In this document: positions 45,301 to 59,700 of the stretch, piece after piece
Numbering within the stretch: position 1 is the first letter of the stretch
How the letters are laid out: every line of letters starts with the position of its first letter
NCBI GenBank assembly: GCA_032622095.1
Contig: CP136062.1
Coordinates: 11,929,710-11,993,709 of the forward strand
From: Siphonodentalium dalli
Lineage: Eukaryota > Mollusca > Scaphopoda > Gadilida > Siphonodentaliidae
Direction: 5' to 3'
Length of the DNA: 64,000 nt
The notes under the pieces: generated by a model
Seen by the model: the letters and a program-made list of their open reading frames with translations, nothing else
Databases searched by the model: none
What the model was told of the DNA's origin: nothing
Translations under genes and position numbers: made by a program

Positions 45301-48300
45301 TAATTGGTCTGTAACTAAATTACCTTCGACAATCTGTATCCCATCAGAACTATCCATGAAAACGTGTAAATCTAACGACCCAATTTTAGCTCTGTAAATC
45401 CGCTGTTCCGCTACGTCACTCCAGTAAACCAGCTAAAAATGATTAAATATGTCAAACTCACAATTCACCCTTCCATGATTGCGAACTGGCATGCAGAACA
45501 ACATACAGTAATGCTCTAAATAATCGACTCATTAACCACAGCAGAATTATGGGTAATTAAAATTACCCATAATTCTGCTGTGTTTAAGGAGTCGATTATT
45601 TAGAGCATAACTGTATGCAAAATCTGCTTTGGGGAAAATTCTCAATTGAACATGGTGTCCAAGATGGCCGTTATTATCGGAAAATGATGACTTTCTGCCG
45701 AGTATAAATGAAACTTGTGATCAGAGACACACAGAATCTCTCTAATGTATCTCACAAGAGAGCAAGCAAAATTGTAAGCCCAAAACCTGAATTTTAAAGC
45801 CTTTAATAATTGGGTTTGTCTTGGGTTGACTGATAATTTTTTCAGATTGATCTGTTTTAGTGATATGTGTACCTTAAAGCTATTTGACAATGTTTAACCC
45901 TTTGAGTGCCAGGTCGATTTTTGTATTAACCCATATACCCTGTGCCAATGCATTCTCTTATATATGCGAGTCGACCATAAGTCGCCTCGCATATATAAGA
46001 GATTGCATTGGCTTAACATTTTTTTTTTTTTTTTCAATTTTTTTTTTTTACAATTTTTTACAATTTTAATAATTTATTCTTAAATTCTTTACAATTTTTT
46101 ACAATTTTAATAATTTATTCTTAAATTCTTTAACAGATTTATTTTGTAGGTTTAGGGCCGATGAGATCGGCCCCTGGCACTCAAAGGGTTAAATATAACG
46201 AAGCATACAATCCACGCAAAAGAGTCAAAGACACAAGTTATGATGTTTCAGGACATGATTACATCTTCAAGGGGTAGAAACGGTGTCAAATGTTAACTAC
46301 ATGATTACATCTTCAAGGGGTAGAAACGGTGTCAAATGTTAACTACATGATTACATCTTCAAGGGGTAGAAATGGTGTCAAATGTTAACTACATGATTAC
46401 ATCTTCAAGGGTAGAAACGGTGTCAAATGTTAACTACATGATTACATCTTGAAGGGGTAGAAACGGTGTCAAATGTTAACTACATGATTACATCTCAAAG
46501 GGGTAGAAATGGTGTCAAATGTTAACTGCATGATTACATCTCCAAGGGGTAGAAACGGTGTCAAATGTTAACTACATGATTACATCTCCAAGGGGTAGAA
46601 ACGGTGTCAAATGTTAACTACATGATTACATCTCCAAGGGGTAGAAACGGTGTCAAATGTTAACTACATGATTACATCTCCAAGGGGTAGAAATGGTGTC
46701 AAATGTTAACTACATGATTACATCTCCAAGGGGTAGAAACGGTGTCAAATGTTAACTACATGATTACATCTCCAAGGGGTAGAAGCGGTGTCAAATGTTA
46801 ACTACATGATTACATCTTCAAGCGGTATTTCACTCCTAGTGCAACCAACAGAAACAGTGTCAAATGTTAACTACATGATTACATCTTCAAGGGGTATTTC
46901 ACTCCTAGTGCAACCAACAGAAACAGTGTCAAATGTTAACTACATGATTACATCTTCAAGGGGTATTTCACTCCTAGTGCAACCAACAGAAACGGTGTCA
47001 AATGTTAACTACATGATTACATCTTCAAGGGGTATTTCACTCCTAGTGCAACCAACAGAAACGGTGTCAAATGTTAACTACATGATTACATCTCCAAGGG
47101 GTATTTCACTCCTATTGCAACCAACAGAAACGGTGTCAAATGTTAACTACATGATTACATCTTCAAAGGGTATTTCACTCCTAGTGCAACCAACAGAAAC
47201 GGTGTCAAATGTTAACTACATGATTACATCTTCAAGGGGTAGAAACGGTGTCAAATGTTAACTACATGATTACATCTCCAAGGGGTAGAAACGGTGTCAA
47301 ATGTTAACTACATGATTACATCTCCAAGGGGTAGAAATGGTGTCAAATGTTAACTACATGATTACATCTCCAAGGGGTAGAAACGGTGTCAAATGTTAAC
47401 TACATGATTACATCTCCAAGGGGTAGAAGCGGTGTCAAATGTTAACTACATGATTACATCTTCAAGCGGTATTTCACTCCTAGTGCAACCAACAGAAACA
47501 GTGTCAAATGTTAACTACATGATTACATCTTCAAGGGGTATTTCACTCCTAGTGCAACCAACAGAAACAGTGTCAAATGTTAACTACATGATTACATCTT
47601 CAAGGGGTATTTCACTCCTAGTGCAACCAACAGAAACGGTGTCAAATGTTAACTACATGATTACATCTTCAAGGGGTATTTCACTCCTAGTGCAACCAAC
47701 AGAAACGGTGTCAAATGTTAACTACATGATTACATCTCCAAGGGGTATTTCACTCCTATTGCAACCAACAGAAACGGTGTCAAATGTTAACTACATGATT
47801 ACATCTTCAAAGGGTATTTCACTCCTAGTGCAACCAACAGAAACGGTGTCAAATGTTAACTACATGATTACATCTTCAAAGGGTATTTCACTCCTAGTGC
47901 AACCAACAGAAACGGTGTCAAATGTTAACTACATGATTACATCTTCAAGGGGTATATCACTCCTAGTGCAACCAACAGAAACGGTGTCAAATGTTAACTA
48001 CATGATTACATCTTCAAGGGGTATTTCACTCCTAGTGCAACCAACAGAAACGGTGTCAAATGTTAACTACATGATTACATCTTCAAGGGGTATTTCACTC
48101 CTTTTGCAACCAACAGAAATGGTGTCAAATGTTAACTACATGATTACATCTTCAAAGGGTATTTCACTCCTTGTGCAACCAACAGAAACAGTGTCAAATG
48201 TTAACTACATGATTACATCTTCAAAGGGTATTTCACTCCTTGTGCAACCAACAGAAACGGTGTCAAATGTTAACTACATGATTACATCTTCAAGGGGTAT

Positions 48301-51300
48301 TTCACTCCTTGTGCAACCAACAGAAACAGTGTCAAATGTTAACTACATGTTGATTATGGAGGCTGTCTGTGATGAGAGAGATAGAGTTACTGGTCTTGGA
48401 TAGCAATTGGTTATTAGAGAGACTTTGTGATTGAGAGAGATAGAGTTATTGGACAGTAATATGTAACTAACGGAAGTGAGTGCAGAGGTGAAGAATATAC
48501 GTCAGTCGGTTTGAATGTTTGTGCGGGGAGGAAGGAAATAAATGAATGGGAACAAAATAATGATGGACAGCAAAAGACTCTGGCCCGGTGAAGACCAGTT
48601 TGTAAGGTGAACTTTTCTACCATTGTTTTCATCAAATGTTCCTGGATGTATAAGCCTAGCCCCATTTGTGGGCATCCATGTGTTTGAATAACAAATTAGT
48701 AGGAATAAGGCCACATAACTAATTATAGTAATGCTTTAAATAATCGACTCCTTAACCGCAGAAGAATTATGGGTAACTTTTCAGGATTTAGTCAGAAATA
48801 TGGCTTGTTGCCATTCATCGGAAAGCTCTCACGGGGAGCTTTCCGATGAATGGCAACAAGCCATATTTCCGACTAAATCCTGAAAAGTTACCCATAATTC
48901 TTCTGTGGTTAAAGAGTCAATTATTTGGAGCATTACTGTACCATCTCCTTTCCCAATCAATTGTAAATACATTACTGCTGATTTCAAATTTCATAATTAT
49001 AAATAATATTCAAAATCATAAGTGCTCACTATAAGAGTTGTGTTATCAATTACTGGCCTCACCTAATATCAAATGTCAGAGTACATGTAACCTGTATGGA
49101 ACTATGATGACGCCATGCAGAATCGGATTCAAAGAGGATAAATTTGGTTATGATAGCCCGCTATGGGTCAGTATGGGAGATAGCGTCACTAAATTCACCC
49201 TTTGGGGACCTCATTCTACAAATGACAGGAACACTAAACTCAGGCTTGAAACTGGATCACAAATGAATGCTCGAATTCTATTAGTGTTTTTCAAACTAAA
49301 ATGATACCATGAAATGATTCAAATTTGTTTATATATTTTGTGGGCTGATGTCGCGTGTTGGTGCTTATACCTTAGGCACAGGTGAATGATGACATCATAT
49401 ATATTTTTCGATATTTTCTAGAGCGAAGAGCCAAATTCTGGTGACGTGTATGTTTTTTTTGTGAAATTGACACATGACTTCCAATTAGCAATTGTCTGGA
49501 GATTTTTAAATTGTGGAATCTGCAGTGGACCAACGAGATGAAAATAAAATTGTCAACTTTCCAACTTCCGAGGAATTCTCATGTGATTTAAGCTTATTAG
49601 TTTTATTTAGACCATTTTCGTCAGTTAGCTGAAAGGATTTATTCCGGTATTCGGAGATTTCCGTGACTAAACTACGAGTGGCGTAGTTGTGGGAGAGCAA
49701 ATGAAAAACACAGATTCGGAGCCGGAGTTTATTATGCTGACTACGATGATCGCAAGTCAGCCGATACTAAAATGCGGAGTCGTATGTGCGCGTGTGGTGT
49801 ATAGATTGCGTCGCTATTCAATGTGTTATCTAATTAATAAAGATAGTGTGGCCGCTTTGGCCGTTTATCTGGAATAGAAGACAATAACTATATGAATAAA
49901 GTAATTAGTAGCGCCTAGAATGGTTGTTTTTGTAGCCATTAATTACATGCCGGTACTATCTGCTTTGGTGAATAGATGGCAGTTATTAGTGCTTTGATTG
50001 TCTCGTATTCACTCGATGATTTGTAATCACTCAGTGACTATTCATCAGTGTCAGTCGCAAACTTGTTTGCACTGTAAAATTCCCCAAAGTGAACATAAAG
50101 GGCGTAATTTAGAACGCTCTTTATTGTCTACCGCTTTTGGGACACAGAAGCATGGACGCTCTTTATATTTAAATGTCACAACACCATACAAAATCACACA
50201 TGACATATCGAAATAGAGCACGTTCATAATTGAGAACGCTCTTTATTGTCTATACCAGCACGAAAACATGGACGCTCTTTATTAGAGGCAATCATTGGAT
50301 TTTTTCTAGGCTAACAATTAAAAATAAAATCCTCTCTAAAAAGTGTATTCGGTTGAATTATTTTGTTTACGCACTTATCAATCTTGACTGGAAGGATTTT
50401 ATCAAGCTGTTCACAGTCGTGCACTTATCCACACAATATGTTTCGTGTGAAGAAACAGACAGGAACATTATTATGGCGAATATAAGCCATCATGATACAT
50501 GTACTAGTATAATAACCACCACCTTTTTAATCACACCCCATTTGTGTTTAATTGTACTCCTATAGCGCACAACGGGATGACACTAGTGTGTGAACTAGCT
50601 TTCTTTCAGAAACAGTTAAATTAATTTCGCACAAAAATCCGCTCGCTCATTGCATTTCTGCATAAATTAATCTCATTTCACACAACTTTTATCGCCTCAA
50701 AGTGCATTATAGCCATCATTATTCGTTATATAATCCAACATTCTAGCAAATCCAGTTCATAATTCAGCACATTCAAACAGTTTTATTCCGTGATCGCTAT
50801 TTATCGTGAAGGCCTAGCTAATTAACTACCGTCTGCAATATTTTACACGTAATTTATCAACTCGTTACGCGATTGGCGGAATTATTTTAAGCTCCACCCA
50901 CCGCTGTCATCGGTAAGCGTCGATGCAGATGATCGGTCATGTGACTGCATTGTGGTCATGTGATCGCACTCACGTGATTTACACTTCGGATATTTCCGCG
51001 ATTTTATAATATCATAATAATAAAAATACTGTCTGCTCGATTTTGAATTTTCTTGGAAAAATGGGTCTGTTAGACATATATTATTAGTATTATGACGATA
51101 AAAAAACATTTTTTTTGACAAACTAATTCCTTTAATGAAAACCAGAGAAGACGTCATGACATGGTTCATGGCGTCATTTATGTCATGTTGGTTTTGCGGG
51201 CCAGAATCCAGACAAGATCGCACAATTCATGACACCGGGGCCATTACATGCCGTTACATAAACTATTATTAGCATTATGTCACCGATAAAAATCAAATTT

Positions 51301-54300
51301 GAGGAACAGTTTGTGTGGTTGCTTCACTATGTGTCATGTATGATTCATATTAGCTCTGTTATTAATACTGCATGCTGTTTGAAAGCAGATAACAGGAACC
51401 TGTAGCGAGCCCTGACAGGCTTAAGCAGACGACGGTCAGAAGTTAATGTTGCTAGCTTTGTGGGGCTCACTGCAGGGGAGGACTGCTCTATAACAAGAGG
51501 TACGCTGTCGCGTGGCATTTGCCCCCGACCGTAGCAATTCGGATTAAGCACAATCATCACTTCTAGAAATTCCGGAAAGCCAAAAACAAGCGATCCGGAA
51601 ACCCAAAAACAAGCGAAAATTCAAATTTTCTAAGTTGAAAAAAGGGCCATAACTCTGGCAAAAATCGTCAGATCATACCCAAATTCGCACTTGACATGTA
51701 TTTTCATATACCTGATCCACAAAAATACGGGATTTGCAATCGTACCACCAAAGCTCACGCTATGATCTGGAAACCCCAAAAAAACAAGAGAAAAATTGAA
51801 TTTTCTAAGTAAAAAAGGGCCCTAACTCTGGTGAAAATGGGTGGACGAAACCCGTGCTATACATGTAGCTGTTCCCCCTTGCTGCTCTATCACCATACCA
51901 TATATCAGCTAAATCTGCCCAGCGGTTGCTGAACAATAATGCAAAATGTTTGTACGGACGACAAATTTAGTTTTCCAAGTCAAAAAAGGGCCATAACTCT
52001 GGTGAAAATGGGTGGACGAAACCTGCGCTATGCATGTAGCTGTTCCCCGATGCTGCTCTATCACCATACCAAATATCAGCTAAATCTGCCCAGCGTTTGC
52101 TGAACAATAATGCAAAATGTTTGTACGGACGTAGACGTCGACTATATACCTGCCGACTTCAAGTCGGGGGCATAATAATTCATACCAGAATGCACTGGGA
52201 ACCCATAGGGAGCCCCTGACAGACCAAAGCAAACAAAACCAGAAATGATTGCTTCTATGTGTGTGGGGGTCACTGCAGGGGAGATTCATACCAGTTGTAG
52301 AGGATCGTATACAATGGCATGAGGCTGCTTGCTTCTTCCGACAAGGGTAAAATCAGGAGACTGTGCCCCTTCAAGGGAGATAAATCCGACATCACCAGAT
52401 TCGCTCATCGTATACAACAAGATCTCATCAGGTACTGAAAAGAGATAAAGAAACAAATAAACATGTATTATAACCCAGATGCCCCCCTCCACACATCAGA
52501 AAAGACAATTAACACTATCCCATACATTATAGTAATACGTAAAATATGAACCCTTTACAAAGTTGAGCAGACGACACTTTCCAGTACATGCTACTATCTG
52601 AGTGTAGCTCTATCTTAAGATGTATCACTGTATCCCATAAAGAGCCCCCCAAACAGCAGAGCAGACGGCACTCTCCAGTACATGCTTCTATCTGAGTGGG
52701 GCGCTTTATGGGGTACACCGTACCTGTAGCTCTATCTATAAAGCATTAAATGTATCACCGTATCCCATAAAGAGCCCCACCCCCCCCCCCCCCACAACAG
52801 AGCAGACGACACTCTCCAGTACATGCTGCTATCTGTGTGGGGTGCTTTATGGGGTCCAATAATAATCTGATTGCTGTCTGTTAATAAACCCTTTCATGAC
52901 GGGAGCGGCGCTTGTGCAGCATTAAAGATCATGTGCCAGTGCATTCTCTAAGACTTATTTATGGGAGACTTGCATATGTAAGAGAAAATATTGGCACAGG
53001 GTTTTCGCAAAATTTCAGGAATTGAGCTCCAGTCATGGATAGGTTAAAAGAGTAGTCGATCATGAGATAAATAAACATCTCATTTAACCCTTTTAGTGCC
53101 AGGGGCCGATCTCATCGGCCCTAATTTATGGTCTGTAGAGTGCCCTAAAAAAAATTTAAAAAATGATTTTTTTGGATTTTTTAATTTTTGGGTTAGGCCA
53201 ATGCATTCTCTTATATATGCGAGGCGACCTATGGTCGACTCGCATATATAAGAGAATGCATTGGCACAGGGTATATGGGTCAATACAAAAATCGGACCTG
53301 GCACTCAAAGGGTTAATTAAAGGATAAATAGAATTTAATGCTTCAAAATTAATGCTGCAAAAGATACATTTTCAGTTATGTATTAGAGAAAGTCCCACAA
53401 GTATTCCGGTGCTGGATGATTCAGATTATTTTTTAACCCCTTGGCGAGTAGAATGACACATATGTCGCCGTAAGGTTCACGAGTAGAACGACATATATGT
53501 CGTTTCAAGAAATGTCATTTTTATGTAGACATAACTTCAATTGATCATCTGATTTATAAATGATTTTTACAGGAGATATTTTGATTAATATAATGTCCCA
53601 ATGTATAAGTGCAAGAGATTATGATAGCACACATAAACAGAAAATACACAAAAATTAAAACTTCTGACCCAAATTTGTAAATAATTAGTGACGTCATGTA
53701 TATAAGTTATAGATACTCTCCAAAGGGTTAATCTTCATGACCATTTAAAATAAAAACGAAGCTTTTGCATGATTTCACATCGAATTGAAGCCGACTGATG
53801 GGGTCATTGCATGTTACAAGGGATCGATCACATTCATAGCCAGCTTTTCAAGATGATCTTAGGATCATTCAGTAATGCCCTAAATAATCGACAACTTAAC
53901 CACAGCAGAATTAAGGGTAATTTTACAGGATTTAGTCGGAAATATGGCTTGTTGCTATTCATCGGAAAGCTCTCACTCAGAGCTTTCCGATGAATGGCAA
54001 CAAGCCATATTTCCGAATAAATCCTGAAAAATTACCCATAATTCTGCTGTGGTTAAGGCATCAATTATTTAGGGCATTACTGTATTCCATTGCTGACATA
54101 TTTACTTGGACAGACAGGCAAACTCAATCCAGTATACTCCCCCCCCTCCATTTTGTTTCATAAGATCAGGCCTTACCTGTACAAACTTTTCCATCATAGT
54201 CGAGTGTTAATCCGCCAAATGTTGGACACGCACACCTGTAACCTTCACCGTCCTCTGGGAGGCATAGATGGGAACAGCCTCCATGTTCACTTAAACCACA

Positions 54301-56653
54301 TGGGTGCACTCCTAAAATGGAGTAAAATAAAGAATGTCTAACTCAAACCACACGGGCGCTCTCCTAAAATGGAGTAAAATAAAGAATGTCTCACTCAAAC
54401 CACACGGGCGCTCTCCTAAAATGGAGTAAAATAAAGAATGTCTCACTCAAACCACACGGGTCTCTCCTAAAATGAAGTAAAATAATGAATTGTCTATATC
54501 TTATTACCATGTAGGTTACCTGTATATCTTATTACCATGTAGGTTACCTGTATATCTTATTACCATGTAGGTTACCTGTATATCTTATTACCATGTAGGT
54601 TACCTCTATATCTTATTACCATGTAGGTTACCTCTATATCTTATTACCATGTAGGTTACCTGTATATCTTATTACCATGTAGGTTACCTGTATATCTTAT
54701 TACCATGTAGGTTACCTGTATATCTTATTACCATGTAGGTTACCTGTATATCTTATTACCATGTAGGTTACCTCTATATCTTATTACCATGTAGGTTTAA
54801 CTAGGTTACCTCTATATCTTATTACCATGTAGGTTACCGATATATCTTATTACCATGTAGGTTACCGAAATTAGATATCAAGCAAGTCTGCAAATAGCAA
54901 GTCTGTCATTTGCAGAATGAGGTCCCCAGAGTGTGAATTTAGTGATGCTATCACGCAAAGCAGGCTAGCATCACCAAATTCACCTTCAGTCTGCTTAGGC
55001 CTCATCTTCTGGAAGTATCTATAGTCTCAAATTAACAATGTTTTAGTTACTTTTTCCCTTCTGGGAAGTTCACGGAGGAGAGGGGAATCACGTGGTTTCG
55101 AGTTGATGAGTATCATGCATTCAAAATGGCAGAGGCGATCGAAAATGCGACCAGAAACGAGGATAAAGGTAATAAACTAAGATAATGATATATTATATAG
55201 GATTTTGTCAGCAATGAGCAGATGCTATACTATTTTTCAACCAAGCTGATACATCACATGTGTCCAAATTCACAGCTTTTTGCTCTAACATTATAAATAA
55301 TTATCTTTTTACTGACTCAAAATGACAGGCACCAAATGGATGGTGTTGGTCATTTCAAAATGGTGCCTGTCAAATTTTCAGATGTACTGTATGAGACAGT
55401 ACTTAAATTTCCAATCGACTTATTATTCAATGATGCGCACATTTTAGTGAACGTCCAATTGCCACCCAGGAAAAACCCATGTTATTTTTGTTTTCAAAAT
55501 GAAGTTCAACAACTTTACGTTGATTAATAAATACACATGCAATTCGACATAATTATATTCACTATGAATTTATCTGAAATTAAAAAAGAACTCTCGAGAA
55601 AATTCATCGCTTCTGCCTCAAGCATATCCAGGGACTTCCTGTACGTGCTCGCACTGACATCGTTTTGGGGATGCTTGGCATCCACCCTATCAAGTCATTG
55701 ATTGATGCCAGGAAACTCAATTTGTTTGGAAGCCTATGCCGTATGCCTCCTGGCAAAGCTTGCAAGGAAATTTTTGTCACAAGACTTCACATGTACTTCA
55801 CGGGACAACTGGAAAACCCAAATTCCTTCATCAGCGACATTAACAACACTCTTGTTGAATACAACCTATCCGAGCATATGCATCAGTATGCTCATTTCTG
55901 CTCATTTCCTCTGAAATCCGAATGGAAACGCATTACAAAAACCGCGATTAACGACAAATGCGTACAGAAATGGACAGAGAGAACAAATTGTGACACTTCA
56001 TTTGCGCGTTTTCGAGAAATTCAACCAAACCCTACTATGTGTCACTTATGGAGAACATGTCGTAAATACCCTATGCATAAGATTGCATTTATCACAGTCG
56101 GTCAGCTCATCGCAGGAAGCGCATTCTCTCAACAAAACACATGCACATTATGCTGTCAGTCACACTCTGATATTATCGAGCACGCACTTATCTCATGCAG
56201 TAGCCCACTTATGCATTCCCACAGAAACGAAATGTGGTACCAGATGATTGATCGTTTCGGCATACCGCTATTCGTATGGGCCACGAGTCTCAGCAACAGC
56301 GACCTCGTATTGCTCCATCTCACACATCTTCCACGTGATATATTCACATTTCTTGAGCAAGTTGAGGATACATCAAAGTTTACGAGATTCATTGTTCTTC
56401 ACACAAACTTAATTTGGAGGCGCTATGTCGAACTCTCAGCCACTACGCATGACGGTTTGTGTTAAACAACCTTTGATCTTTGAAGTTTGAACGTTACGGG
56501 TGTTCACCATAAGTCGTACTTAAATGTACCACATTCTGTCCTGTCCATAAAATCCGAAGACGACAAATTAAATAAACATGAATAAATTAATAAATCATTA
56601 TATATATATGTATGCATAGGTATGTGTATATGAGGGTGTGATGGTGTGTGTGT

Positions 56654-56739
<86 letters not shown>

Positions 56740-59700
56740 GTGTATACGTGTGTGTATATGTTTTCTTGCGCTAGCGTTTGCACTGTCGCAACATCATCCT
56801 ACATATAGTCTATTCCACTTAATGGGTGCATACATTTATAGGGGAGCTATTGTCGAGCAAGGGCATTGCGTTTGCTGACTCTTTGGGGAGAGAGATTCTT
56901 CTAAGCGAATCCAACTCCAACTAGAGTTCCTTTTGTAATTGTATGCACCTGCTTATGGTGTGCTGTTGTGACAGTGCATCATAACGTATGTATGTACGGT
57001 TGTGTTTGTGTCTGCGCCATGTGTTAGATTGTATATGCGTACGGGTGTGGTCGAGAGGGCGTGTGTTTTCTGTTGATGTGATATGTAAGCTCGTGTTCGT
57101 GTACATACAATTAGAATGGTATTCTTTTCCTCGGTAGTTTGTTCTCTTGTCTGTCTTTTCATTACTTCTTGATTGCTAAATGTATTTATGTTACATTCAT
57201 GTATACTATGTCTTGTTAAATCTTCAATACTGGAGGCAATAAAGATATATATATAAATTTCCAATCGACTTATTATTCAATGATGCGCACATTTTAGTGA
57301 ACGTCCAATTGCCACCCAGGAAAAACCCATGTTATTTTTGTTTTCAAAATGAAGTTCAACAACTTTACGTTGATTAATAAATACACATGCAATTCGACAT
57401 AATTATATTCACTATGAATTTATCTGAAATTAAAAAAGAACTATTTTTTACTTTCAATGTCCTATTTGGCCAGAAGTGGCTCCTTGGACAGATACAAATT
57501 GTTTAAAGAATTGCTTTGGACAAAATGTCCGACAGATACAGAAGTGCACTGGACATAAGCTAATTTTCGTTGGACATTGACCATGACCGGCCACTTATTT
57601 TAAGCCTTGAGTACTACCATGTGTAACACGCAGGGGGTGGGGACTCAATTCCGGTAGCGATCGAGTGGTTTCACCCACGAGTCCCTGCGAGCCAAAAAGG
57701 GTTTGAGTATTCAATTAAAGTTTTAGGCACGTGAGGTAAGCCTGGCTCAGTCGAGCTGCAGGTTTAATATGCCAATGAAGTGTTTTAGTTATGCTGCCAC
57801 CACCCTATTTTTGGGCAGTAAATAGGGAAACCAGTTTATGACTACTCGATGAGCGATGAGTAGTGATTATATCTATTTAAATGCAGTTTTAAGAGTGTCA
57901 CTCAACGAGTGACAGTTATGTAGATTCAGAGTTGTGTTGCTCATTAGTTAATGAGTAACAGTTTTAAGAGTGTCGCTCAATGAGTGACGGTTATATGGTT
58001 TCAAAGTTTTGTTGCTCATTAGTCAACGAGTAACAGTTTTAAGAGTGTCGCTCCATGAGTGACAGTTATATATTTTCAAAGGTTTGTTGCTCATCAGTCA
58101 ATGAGTGACGGTTTTGTTGATCGTTGCTCACTTTGTGAGTAACAGGTTTTTGTTGCTCGTTGCTCACTTTGTGAGTAACAGCTTTTGTTGCTCGTTACTC
58201 TGTGAGTAACAGCGATGGCAATGAGTTTGTATCCTGACTAGTTACCTAGCAGTAAGTTCTTAGTCTCAGTCTGCCTTGTGTTGCTTGTTGCTCACTTTGT
58301 GAGTAACAGTTTTTGTTGCTCGTTACTCTGTGAGTAACAACGACGGCAGTGAGCTTTTTACCCTGACTAGTTACCTAGTAGTAAAGTTCAAGTGCTCAGT
58401 CTGCCCAGATTGAGATTTGAGTCAGCCTTTTATAACACTTTCTCAGACATGGAGGATCAAGAAACAGCCAATCAAATTGCAGCAGAATGACCAACCAGAA
58501 TCTGAGATTGAAGAAACCAATCAGAAGCTGAGTCAAGTTAGGAAGGACCAGCATGCTTTATGATATGTCCCAAAAATAGCTATTCAAGCATGGTTTAATG
58601 TTTACTTTTGTGGCCTACATGTAGTTGTTTCTATTTTAGTGTACTACCGTGTACGTATTTTAAAAGTTGTCTGAATTGAAAATAGGAGGAATGTGTACTG
58701 CTGACACACATGGATGGGTGAAATAAGCCCGGATGTTTGGAATTGCCCCTGACAAGGTTATTTGGGCATGGTTTGATAGCTTATTTCGCATGGTGAATTA
58801 CCGCAACGATTTAATCATGTTGCTTTCCGTGTACACCTAGTTTCGCTGTAGTAAACACAACACAAGTCGGTTTATTTCTCATGTTCTTTTAATCATTAAG
58901 GCCGTACAAATACTCTGAAAGGTGAATTTGATTACGAGGATACGATATCAAAAGGTATCAATGATTGTTACCCGATTAATTCACTGTTTTGATGTTAAAT
59001 CGTTGCATATATTTGTACGCCATATTGACTAAAATATGTTATGCCGGAATCGGAGCCGGAACGAAGTATACCGTTTGTCGGTAAACTGATGAGAAAGAAT
59101 GCTCATTCAGGTGACTTGTATTGGTTGTCTGGCATGAGGGATGTAGATGTTGACCCCTCCCCATGCGTGTCGCACATGCTAAAATAGCATGCAACTAAAT
59201 GGTAGTACCATGGTGCTTTTTATATGAGAAAGTCTCGTACCAGCCTCCTTTCATTTGATTCCCGAATAGTATTTAATGACATATTATGGACTTGTTCGGG
59301 TGCGTGAAACTGTTAAGTCAGTACTCAGGTGCTATGTCAATTGGAGTATGTAATGTAGCATTCTACTAACACCGCCAAAAATCTCAAACAAAATCGACTA
59401 CTCCATAGAAAACATAGTCTGAACTGCGCTCAAATGTAAATATTTACTTCTTGAATTGGGACGCAACTATCTGTGATAAACTAACATCAACGATTTCTTC
59501 ATCAAGAGACACTGCATTTAATGAATACATACGCACGATGGTGTGTGTTGTCAATTTGGATATAATATTCGTAAAAAATAAATACTTTGAACCAGATTAT
59601 TTTCCATTTCTATTTGATCACCCTACCGGAGTGTTTCACATCACTTTAAGTTTAAACTCACTGGATATTTGTAGACTTTCTTCGATGGCGACCAGAGAAT

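Larger units (their letters stand above)
55593..57253 (+). mobile_element. 5'-truncated LINE retrotransposon
   Basis: 1,661 bp between the 189-bp repeats. It starts mid-coding, carries the C-terminal part of a retroelement polyprotein, a (TG)n-rich 3' region, and ends 'ggcaataaagatatatatat', a LINE-type tail. 5' truncation and target duplication indicate target-primed insertion; perfect flanks suggest it is recent. Confidence 0.88.

Noticed and set aside
46788-48403. Plus-strand repeat protein genes of 157 and 323 codons
   Set aside because: The frames exist because the unit is 69 bp. They lie inside an intron of the opposite-strand gene, switch abruptly to units not divisible by three, and show no promoter, splice or domain signal.
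53811-53993. Short open frames within palindromic elements (also at 26625, 48846, 61500)
   Set aside because: They share the [11 protein letters not shown]-type peptide only because all are the family II MITE read in the same frame; no gene.
56598-56783. Minus-strand (Thr-His)n protein
   Set aside because: Translation of a (TG)n microsatellite.
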